DNA of 64,000 bases, taken from assembly GCA_964035545.1 (NCBI GenBank), contig OZ037767.1:16363498-16427497 (forward strand). The letters run 5' to 3'. Source of the stretch: Bugula neritina. Lineage: Eukaryota; Bryozoa; Gymnolaemata; Cheilostomatida; Bugulidae. Under the pieces are notes generated by a model that was not told the DNA's origin, ran no database searches, and worked only from the letters and a program-made list of their open reading frames with translations. Below are positions 11,878 through 21,931 of the stretch, in pieces. Position numbers and translations under genes: made by a program. The number at the start of each line of letters is the position of its first letter. Positions within the stretch are counted from its first letter, which is position 1.

Positions 11878-13298
11878 GTTGACAAATTACAGGTGAATGC
11901 CTCTACTTTCTACACAACAGTTTAATAAATACGGCTGCAGAATGCCAGGCATTGTGCACGCACATGGCGTATTGTTCCCTCGGCCAATTAATGCTATACG
12001 CTTTAGAATACTATAGACACTACTGCGTGACTAGGCACAATCAATGAACTGAAACTGTAAGTTATATAACTATAAGTTATGGTTCAATGGGCACAATATA
12101 GACGATATTATGCACATGGGGGTTATGCATACATGTATTATATACTCGTATATGATTCTGAAAGTTTATATACTTTTGCACCATATAAAATATCATGTTT
12201 GATCAATTTTTGCAATAATTATTTTCACTCTTGAAAATCATTAGTCTGTATGCAAAGAGAATAAGTTATCTACATATTGCTATGACTACAATGTTTACCA
12301 CCTTGTCAAGTTATCCACATGGGAAATACATAATGTAATTAACTCGTCACGAAAAGAATTGATTTCACAGCGTCATGCATGCAGATAAACAATTTGCCCA
12401 TGCTTAAGGATGCTGCAGTATAGACATATATTCCCTCAAGTCATGTCTTTACATTATATCAAGTCATATTTCAAGTCACTAATAATGCCCAAGTCTTGCA
12501 GAAAAGTTTTATATTTTAAAGTAATTAGCTACAAAATTATGAGTCAAAATTTACATGTTGTTTCAATATATTATTATAATACCATGCTGCATAAGAATAT
12601 ATTATCATGTCTATATATATCATTTAGTTATTGAATTTATTAAACTTATATATAGCAATTGTGTTATAAAAAAGCTAACAATATTGAGTAGAAAATTTGA
12701 AAAAAAGTTATATGATAATTGTTAGTATAGATTTAGTCCCCATTTAAATAGCTCACAATTTATGTTTGGTCTTTTCTTATAGTATATTGTCAATGAAAAT
12801 TTTATGAATTGAAACTAGTTTATTTTCTATTTCATTAGAACTAACTTGAATCTAAAAGCTAGCTGTGAATCAATGTTGTATTATATGCACCATGGACAAC
12901 ATTTAAGGTTATATTATTATGACGAAATACGCTTTATATACTCATGTAAAATAACAACTTATTATATTTTCGCACAATATAAAAAAGCCAATTTTTTTAT
13001 ATATTTATTTATTTTGAAAGTTGACAAAAATTCAGACTCTAGCATATTTTTTGTCTTTCCAACTCTAACTCTACAATTCATTAATGCTTTATAGTACAGT
13101 ACTAAGTTGAAAACACATTATTTGGTTATCTAGAGTTATCTTTTCAAATGTTTTATGTATGGGGCTTAGCGAGTCCAACCATCAGTATTCTCATAATTTA
13201 GTTTGGCAAGGTGCCCGCAGCGTTTAGTGTCATCATAAGCATAAAACTTCGAGTTCGTAGCTGTTATTTTGCTCGGAAACCTTTTGCTTATAGCCATA
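11878..13298. other. Intergenic region between divergent temptin-like and SelW genes
   Basis: The two start codons point away from each other, so both promoters should lie here. The DNA is AT-rich. The open frames present (for example around 12410-12634 and 12846-13094) have compositionally biased translations with no family resemblance and are not called genes. Confidence 0.5.
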
Positions 13299-16200
13299 AT
13301 GCCCAAAGATAGAGCCGAAGTTCACGTTGTATACTGGTAATTATTATTTCAAGCTGCTGTTATTATAAGTAAAATTATAAATACAATATTCAACTTTATA
13401 TCAACTTTAACTTTTAAGTGAACTCAAAACTGTAAAGTCTAAAGATTTATCATTTTGATTTGTATTTTACTAAATTTAGTGCTCAGTCTAGAAGTTCAAG
13501 TATAACTATCAGTATTAAGTTTAGTTACAATTGCTTGTCAATTGTTATTAGTATTACTCTCTGCTATGTAAGTAAATACACGGCATCTGCTTCGTCACAC
13601 TCATAGTCAAGTTATACTTCCTTGCTTGATGTTGATCATTATATTTATTTTATCAATAACTCTCTAAGTTTACCCAAGGCCAATGGTATTAATATTATTT
13701 CTTGCAGTGTTAGTACTACTCTACTAGTACTGCAAGAAATAATACCACTGAGTTACAGCTGTACAGCTGAAATTTCTAACCGGTCTATTTTTTCTCTCTT
13801 TACCATTCCTATATTTATAATTTATATTATTTTCTATCACCAATATAATGCATATTAAAAACTGTTTCAACGTTACCCCACATAATTAACATCCCCCCCC
13901 CAAGGTTTTTTTGATTAGAATAATATTTAGGCTTAACATGATATTGATGAAAAAGCTGCACAGTCATAGTTCTATTCACTGCTTTTAAAATTAACAATGA
14001 AAGATCAAAATCGTTATGCAAGACAAGTGATCAAAAGTGATGAGTCACAGGCTGTTGATAATAATATGTTATGTAATGTAATGAATGGTTTGGTAATGTT
14101 GATAATGTGCTAGTCGGATATTTTCATATCTTAGGCAACCACTCTCAACCTTTAACAAATTAACGGTGTATCTTTTCTATGGTATATGTTAAATTTCAAA
14201 CTTATCAACTATAAAATGCGAATAGAATTCTAGCATGATTTAGCAGTTTTTGTCTTTGCTTCTCCTTTGTTGTTGAAGAATAGTAGCTGTAAAGTTTTTA
14301 TGCAGGGAAGTGTGAAATGAAATTATAGCTTTTCAATACTCTTCACATTGAGTTTTCATTCATACCAAGTCATTTATGTGAAAGGTCAATATTATTTGTT
14401 TGGTAAGCTCCATTCATTCATGTTATTGTGAGTTATTAAAAAAACTTGCAAAGTAATTTCTGTTTCTTCCAAGTGACTGCAGTTTATGTATATTCTACTA
14501 TGATTACTGCCACCAGTATTCTGCTGCCAGCTGGCCCCAACAGCAATAAGAAATTATTAGACTAGTAGTCAGGGTTGAGACGAATAGCTCATTTATAGTG
14601 AAGAGTTTTAAATAGATATATGGATTGACTATGAACTGAATGTGTGTCCTAAGTTATTAAGTTATAAGGCTATTGAAATTCTCAAGTTCCAATAAGATTC
14701 AAAATGACATCATACATTTAGGTAATTTCTGGTCTATTTCCTATTAGTTGTAGTCAAACTGGCCTGTAGACCAAACAAAGCTTGGTTTTATTTCGCCTAC
14801 ATATGGTTTAGACTATGTATTTATGTTTTGTAGTGGTGCCTGAGGCTACGAACCAAAGGTGAGTCTAACTTACTCATCAAATTATCTTCAAGTTGTGTTT
14901 CCAGAGCTAGAAATGTCAGTTCCAGAAAGTAACTAAACATTTATATAGACAGGAAGCATAATTGGAAGGTTTTAACACAAAATTCGTCCTCAGTAAGACT
15001 GATGGGGTGACTTTAGTCCAAATTTTAACTTTAAAGCCTCACAATAAGACTTGATGCATGTAATGTTTGTAATGTTACCAGATTTTCCAACACGCTATTG
15101 AAGTTGCCTGATATTTGAACTGTGTAAAATATTTTTGTATTTGTATAAATGTATAAACTCGTGTTGCTGTGTCCGATTTTCTAGTACCTGCGCCTGAAGA
15201 CTGAACTTGAAGACGTCTTTGGCGACGCGGTGCTTATGGTGAGTCCATTTTGTTGTATATTCATAACAAAATAATATACGTAACGTAATGCATACTTAAC
15301 TTAATAATATATAATTTATATTCATACCTGCATTGACTGTACCAGTATAATTATACAGACTGTCACACATGCAGCTATATAATATGCAAGTCAATGTGGT
15401 GCAATGTGTACCAGTATATCAGTATAAGATTTAAAATAGAGATGAGAGATAGTGGTAATGGAATTGTTTAAGTAATAGAAATACACTTCCACCTTGAATT
15501 CTCTGCTCTGTATACTCTACTCAGTATACTCTACTCTGTATACTCTACTCTGTATACTCTGTATACTCTGTATACTCTGTATACTCTGTATACTCTGTAT
15601 ACTCTGTATACTCTGTATACTCTGTATACTCTGTATACTCTGTATACTCTGTATACTCTGTGTACTCTGTGTACTCTGTGTACTCTGTGTACTCTGTGTA
15701 CTCTGTGTACTCTGTGTACTCTGTGTACTCTACTCTGTGTACTCTGTATACTCTACTCTGTATACTCTACTCTGTATACTCTACTCTGTATACTCTGTAT
15801 ACTCTGTATACTCTGTATACTCTGTATACTCTGTATACTCTGTATACTCTGTATACTCTGTATACTCTGTATACTCTGTATACTCTGTATACTCTGTATA
15901 CTCTGTATACTCTGTATACTCTGTATACTCTGTATACTCTGTATACTCTGTATACTCTGTATACTCTGTATACTCTACTCTGTATACTCTACTCTGTATA
16001 CTCTACACTGTATACTCTACATACTCTGTATACTCTGTATACTCTGTATACTCTGTATACTCTGTATACTCTGTATACTCTGTATACTCTGTATACTCTG
16101 TATACTCTGTATACTCTGTATACTCTGTATACTCTGTATACTCTGTATACTCTACTCTGTATACTCTACTCTGTATACTCTACTCTGTATACTCTACTCT

Positions 16201-16790
16201 GTATACTCTGTATACTCTGTATACTCTACTCTGTATACTCTACTGTGTATAATACCATATAATAAACATTTTTACAGACAGGGGAAGGAACTCCTACTAA
16301 AACCGGGTTCTTTGAAGTTACCATCAAAGGAGGAAAATTGATCCACTCTAAAAAGGTGAGGGCTGTGCTATTATTAGTGTCTTCTCTAATAACTGTAAAG
16401 CAATATTGATGGCTACATAATATTATATAATGTGATCTACTTTGGAGTTATTCTATCACCATGTGCTGGTAGGCATGCTAGCATGTTGGGTGTTGGTGAG
16501 GCTTTACCATTATCTAGATGTTTGTACTCCTGGGGTGATAACTCTATGACTCCTTATTCCTGTGAAATCATAATGATGGATACAAATGCATGATTTCTAA
16601 GGCATGACAAACATGAATATAAAATAGGAAATTATATAAATTATTTATTTGAAGACATACAGACAGACACACCAGTAACTTAGCTACTCCATTGACAGAG
16701 ATTTTGTGTTGTTTGTTTCAGAATGGAGACGGATTTCCCACCAAGCCTGACAAGATTATAGCAGCAATAGAACAGTTCTTGTCAGAGTAA
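13299..16790 (+). CDS. SELENOW: Selenoprotein W (UGA-encoded selenocysteine)
   Basis: Five coding exons: 13299-13336, 14834-14858, 15185-15238, 16278-16355 and 16722-16790. Their total of 264 nt gives 87 residues. Exon 1 ends VVY-TG|, and exon 2 supplies T-GGT-GCC-TGA-GGC-TAC, so the protein reads C13-G-A-U16-G-Y, the CxxU redox motif of selenoprotein W, with the TGA at 14841-14843 read as Sec. Downstream YLRLKTELEDVFGD, TGEGTPTKTGFFEV and GGKLIHSKK match the SelW/Rdx thioredoxin-like fold. From family knowledge it is a small cytosolic thiol redox protein. All splice joints are in phase only if TGA is translated. A SECIS element is present in the 3' UTR. Automatic annotation will probably miss exon 2 (25 nt) or stop at the UGA. 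Confidence 0.95.
13684..13746 (+). other. Strong hairpin in SelW intron 1
   Basis: Left arm tattatttcttgcagtgtta (continuing gta) pairs over about 23 bp with the right arm ending actgcaagaaataata, with only two G-U wobbles and a loop of about 6 nt (ctactc). A pre-miRNA-like foldback or a tiny inverted duplication would both explain it. The left arm also contains tttcttgcag, a good 3' splice-site consensus. Confidence 0.55.
15500..16248 (+). repeat. (TACTCTGTA)n minisatellite in SelW intron 3
   Basis: About 750 bp of a 9-bp unit tactctgta, with short variants (tactctact, tactctgtg). The block of tgtg variants at about 15660-15728 is clustered, pointing to local expansion. The same unit occurs in ZNF106 at 44565-44815. 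Confidence 0.95.
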
Positions 16791-16802
16791 ATGGTAAATA
16801 TA

Positions 16803-16945
16803 ATATGTATATATTACATAGTAAGTATATGTATATAGTATATATAGTAAGTATATGTATATAGTATATATAGTAAGTATATGTATATAGTATATATAGT
16901 AAGTATATGTATATAGTAAGTATATGTATATAGTGTATAGTAAGT
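16803..16945 (+). repeat. AT-rich minisatellite in the SelW 3' UTR intron
   Basis: Repeats of agtaagtatatgtatatagt lie just after the inferred 3' UTR donor ATG|gtaaat at about 16793. Each unit contains gtaagta, a donor-like motif. Confidence 0.75.
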
Positions 16946-17032
16946 ATTAGTAGAAAGGTTTATGCTGATTTATTTATTAATTTTAGCCCCAGGTTTGAAT
17001 CCTGCTACTGTTTGCTATATGGTGTTATTTCA

Positions 17033-17103
17033 AAAAAGCCACCCATGACGGGATGACATCAACCCTGCTCGCAGAAGTGTCTGTTCCCGAATCTCAGGCT
17101 ATA
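17033..17103 (+). promoter_or_regulatory. SECIS element of selenoprotein W
   Basis: The sequence has the SECIS core order: ATGA (17045-17048), 12 nt of helix II, unpaired AA (17061-17062), an apical mini-helix ctg-ctcg-cag, the returning strand tgtc...ttcc, then CGAA (17088-17091). Flanking agcc (before) and ggct (after) can form helix I. The 12-nt spacing from ATGA to AA is the expected one, and the extra mini-helix fits a type 2 SECIS. It lies in a 3' UTR exon that starts at 16987 after ttttag. It would recruit SBP2/eEFSec to decode the UGA at 14841. Confidence 0.85.
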
Positions 17104-18458
17104 CTTTGCTTTAACACTCATCACATACCAAACGGAGGAGATAACTCATTCCTGTTTTGAATATTTTGTTATGTGATGTTTTACTTATTTACTAGGTTAT
17201 ATGAAATTTACAGCAATCATAATCTTGCCTGTTTATCTGCAACATATGTTATTTTTTAACAAATGTTTTTCTAATATATTTTACGTATTTCATATTGTTT
17301 AAACTTATATTTTGAACTTTATGATAATTTTTATTGTACCAAAATATAGGCAAATTTTTTCATATAAAATTTTGCTCTTATATCTGACCCTGTGTGTTCT
17401 CTTCGTACTCTGTTATAACTTATTTTAAAACGTAATTGTTGTTGATACCAGATGCATTTATTGCAAGGATTCTCATACGAGTTGCCTTCATTGGCTTTTG
17501 CTACACATCTGCTTAGCCCCTAGTGCTGCAGTTAATACATATAACATAGAGCACTTGAAGTTGTGCATGAGTAGAGATGCTTGTATATTGAATCTGGTCG
17601 TACTGCTGGTGGAAGGGAGAGTATAAGTTTAATGATAGAATTGATGTTTTACAGTCAACTATGCTACGTTGTGGTTATTTTCTTTTACAAAATATATATA
17701 TAGTCACAAGATTTCGAATTTTATAAAGGCAAATTGGAAGAAAGACGTTTTGGGGTGGAAATTATGTCCGTCATTTTCTACCGAACTTGAATTTGTAGAA
17801 CATTTATAACTGCATGTTGAATGTAAATTTGTAATAAGTTTATAAATTATACCTGTTTCTATGTATTATGTAACATAATGTACACAAGAACAATTAGCAG
17901 TAAAGAGAAAAGCTAATGCTATATAGGGATACTAACCCATTGCAAACATTGAACAAGAGAAAATAAACACTGCACGTGTGTTGGTGATCCATACTACATA
18001 CTGATTTATCAATACTTTTTAATATTACCACCATAATATTTTTCTTATAGTATCTTGACAATCTGCTGGTAACTTTCATAATGTGTGATTAAAAAATTGG
18101 TGAGTTCAGTGTCTTAAGATTGAGAAAGAATTGTAATTACATATGAAATTGGTTTCAAATGAAAATGTATAAGTTCATTTTCCTGTTGCTAACAAAAAAT
18201 ATTTATAAAATCCATCAATATTTTATCCTAATTGTATTTCATTTTCCGACTGCACAAGTAGAAAGTTGAACGACCAATTGCAGTGCGGATGTTAATCAAA
18301 ACACACGACGCAATGTTTTTCAAAGTATTACAGACGGCAAACGTTTTTAGATGTTAGTCGAGTTTTGTAAGCAGGGAATGAAGCTCTGACTTTTCAACAG
18401 TTGGTAATCAGCTCTAAATGTTGTGGCAGCTACCACGGCAGCGCCATAGCAAGAAACT
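17104..18458. other. SelW 3' UTR remainder and lectin promoter region
   Basis: AT-rich sequence with no exon-like open frame supported by similarity. The lectin gene start at 18459 limits it on the right. Confidence 0.4.
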
Positions 18459-21143
18459 ATGGAGAACTTACTGTCGGTTAAATTTTGTTTATTTTTGTTG
18501 CTTTTCGCTCATTTAGTTGTGCATTCTGGGGTGAGTACGTCGAGTCTTCAGCATATTTTACAAAATAATCATAACTTTAGCATTCAGAGCTGTGAGTGTG
18601 GATTGTTGCTATAAATGATTGAGCTATTAACAATTATATATAAATACATCACTTTTATCGTGTTTTCTATATATCTGCTTTATTGTCAAAAAGTGAAAAC
18701 AATATTGCTGTACATCTCGATCCTATTAGAACTACACAATTTAATGTTTTGTAGTACATACTGCCACAAAATATTTTGTTAAAAGTGTTCATAGAAGTTT
18801 TATGTGAAATATTACAATGTATTTTAATTTATAACAAGAATGTAATGCAGATGCTAGTTTATAAATTATAAATGAACATATTTGTCTATATTTAGCTGTA
18901 AATAAAATGTGTTACTTTCTAAACAATATGAAGCAAGCTATAGTTTAAATAATTGATTTTTATAGTCCCCATTATCACATATAACATTTTACATCACTGT
19001 ATTGTTTATGGGTATACTTGCTTATTGAGATTTGGTTGTGTCAAGTTTCAACAATTCTTACCATGATCTCTTCAATGCAGTTTCAACAGTGGAATATAAT
19101 TTTACTTTATATTCAAGCTCAATTTCTTGTTTTAATGTTAATTTCAGCCATGCCATCGGCCATTTTTTACACTTGTAAAACACCATTTTCAATATATTTT
19201 AGTGATATAAGACAAGCTATTTTGAAACATTATAATGTAACTTTATATATGCATATCTAAATAATATAAAGCATGCTTTAATAAATGTATAAAACTTATG
19301 CCGAAGAATGCTTAGAATATTTAATTATGTAAAATATACTATATAATGAAAGCATTAAGTAAACCATCAATTGTTGTATTCAGGGGCAGATAATTGCTCA
19401 GTTCAGTCGCTTATCAGCGAACTACAGCCTGGAGAACACAACTTCTCTCTCCAACATCAGAACAGTGTCATACTGCGCTGCCGAGTGTACTAACAAAGGA
19501 GACAGCTGTTTGGTAATATCCTACGACAGTGAGCAACGCACTTGTAATCTATCCAATCAGATGGCTGTTTACAGCAAGACGCCTCCTGTTAGCCAGAAGA
19601 CATCAATTTTCGCCCGTAAGTGTATGCATGTAAACTAAAGCATTTGTGGTGAGCGAATTTTATACAGGTTTTTATTCTGTGAACAGAAAAATTTTGTTAT
19701 TATCTAAGCTTAAATTTTAGAATTTTTCCAAACAGAAAGATCCACTAAAATAGATTTTTTTTCTTAAAGGGTGGTTATGGTGCAACAAATATTTCTTAGA
19801 AGAGTTTACAGGTTCTTAGTCAACTTTTGCTGTCACCCTATCTAATTATATATACTAAATATAAGTCAAGTTGGATTGGAAGAGACTCTAAAACCTCCAT
19901 ATTTTAATATTGTCTGAGTGACGATCTAAAAGATACAAGAAATTATGTTTGAGTAATTTAGACTGGAAATACTCACTAATAACAATTTTCTCATGTTGCT
20001 GTAGACCGATAGTCTCAAACTCGCAGTCTAAAAGGTTAATTCTTCACGGTTTAGCTTCATTATACGTATAACTACTACTTACCTACACTATACACCATAT
20101 TATGTACACCAATAATTACACTACAATATATATATAATAATGTTTCCCCACTGGGATTAGAATCCGAGACCTCAGGCTCGCAAGCAGGAGCACTCTCCAT
20201 TGCACCACAGGGACTACTGGGTAAACTCAACACTACACAATATACTACACTACTACTTATACTAAAATATACCAGCTGTAATTTACACAGCAACATACAA
20301 TTACCTGATGAACAAAATAGCGGTTTTTTCACTAATTATTAAACACAAATAAAATAAAACTTTCTATTAAAGTCATTTTTTAACGAACAAAATGATATAT
20401 CAAACCATAGTATTATGTCTTAAAGAAACCTTTCTTCATTATTGTTGTTGGTATTGATACTAGTATCATGTATTATTATTGTTATAATATTTAATTAATT
20501 TTTTTCGATTACTATCATAAAGTCTATTATTCCAATAGGGGTTTTACCTCCCATGTGCCCTGAAGGATGGACCATGATGGATGTGAAGAAAACATGTATT
20601 TTAAATAAAGGCAAAGAAGCAGTTTCATGGAACTTTGCTAAGCATGAGTGTGAGCAAATAGGAGCGCACCTACCATATTTTGACAGCAAGGAAGCATTTG
20701 ATTGGTTTCAAAACTTCAGAAACAACTCGACCGGTTGGTTGACAAAGCTTACCTAAGTTACAGATCTGAGATAAAAAAATATTTTAGTTATATATATTAT
20801 AAAACGTTTAATGCAGTAAGGTGGCTTTGAGTTAGAGATTTTTACTATTTCAGTGTTAAAATAACATTCAAAAAGAAGTGTTACAATAATTTTAGATACA
20901 CACAATAAGAATGTATGGCTTGGAGCAAAGTTTGAGACGAAGGAGTTCCAATGGGGTAATGGAAAGGCATACGGACTCCATAACAGCAGTGACTGGTGGT
21001 GCAAGGAGAGAGGAGAACCGGATGGGGGCGGGATTTGCATCGGTTCATTTCCTATTTGGAACCAGTTCCTGTTACGGGATCAACATTGTAATAATTACAT
21101 GGCAGGATTCCTTTGTGAAAAAGCCATGGACCACATGACCTAG
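18459..21143 (+). CDS. Secreted PAN/apple-like plus C-type lectin domain protein
   Basis: Four coding exons: 18459-18530, 19384-19615, 20539-20733 and 20896-21143. Their total of 747 nt gives 248 residues with consistent phases. Exon 1 is a signal peptide (MENLLSVKFCLFLLLFAH...). Exon 2 has a Cys-containing segment (RTVSYCAAEC, GDSCLVISYD, TCNLSNQ) resembling PAN/apple modules. Exons 3-4 form a C-type lectin domain: CPEGWTMM at the start, WNFAKHEC, the core WLGAKF, then GEPDGGG, WNQFLLRDQHC and GFLCE. The usual Ca/sugar motif EPN is EPD here and there is no clear WND, so sugar binding is uncertain. Such proteins act outside the cell in recognition or immunity. An AATAAA signal lies at 21394-21399. 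Confidence 0.85.
20146..20217 (-). repeat. tRNA-like sequence (tRNA-derived repeat), copy 1
   Basis: On the minus strand it reads ccctgtggtgcaatgg, an A-box-like start, and ends with attctaatcccagt, a decayed B box. It shares order and words (cctgcttgc, aatcccagtg) with the copy at 32525-32594. No sound anticodon stem forms, so it is more likely a repeat than a working tRNA. It lies in lectin intron 2. Confidence 0.55.
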
Positions 21144-21931
21144 TTTGAAATTAACTCACATGATAGTTCATGCTGCTACGTTTGACATCAACATATAATT
21201 ATGGGGACCGATCAATAGCTCTGACTGGTTCAACTTACGCTTGGATAAGATTTAATTACATTACACGTGTGCAGTTGCAACAGGGTGCACCAATAACTAT
21301 AGTTTTATCTGATTGATTGTTTTTAATTGAACCATTTTCCTCAATAATTCTCTTTTCTATTGTACTTAAACTTTAAGCATGTTGTTAACACTAAATAAAG
21401 TATTTTTCTATAACATTCTTATTTACTCATGCTACTTAGATTCACAACAACTATGAAGAAATAACTTCAGCAAACTATTATTTTATTTTTATGCATACCA
21501 ATGTTACTTGTGTCAAATTTTATTTCTGCAAAGAAAAGATGGTTACCAGTAGGGTGATATGTCACATAATATATATAATATAAACTATTATGTTTAATAA
21601 AATATAGCTTTTTATTGAATATATACTTTATGAAACAATACAATATTTACAAGTTGCATAGTTACTAACAAAACGAGGCTCAGTAAGGTGATGAGCATGA
21701 AATTATAAGAGTAAAGAGAGATTATACAAAATTACACCTAGTCAGTATTCAAGCAGCAGAAGCTCATTGAAATGTCGAAAAATGTCTTCAAAGTGCAGCA
21801 GATAATGTTGAGTGACAGGAGAACCTGCCATGTTTATATACATTGTATCAGACAACACTATTCGCATACAGCTACACAATGAATATGAAGATTCTAGAAC
21901 ATATAACACACATAGCCTAAGTAAAGTAATA
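21144..21931. other. Intergenic region between convergent lectin and VPS72 genes
   Basis: Both genes end here. It holds the lectin AATAAA (21394-21399) and, on the minus strand, a TTTATT at 21610-21615 that reads AATAAA for VPS72. No coding sequence is recognised. Confidence 0.6.

Noticed and set aside
15494-16262. Two long overlapping open frames of YSVYSV / YTLYTL repeats
   Set aside because: Translation of the 9-bp satellite in SelW intron 3; the flanking SelW exons splice across it in phase.
20553-20756. Lectin exon 3 read through to TAA as a separate short protein
   Set aside because: The donor at 20734 (ACCG|gttggt) joins exon 4 in phase and completes the lectin domain, so the read-through is not needed.
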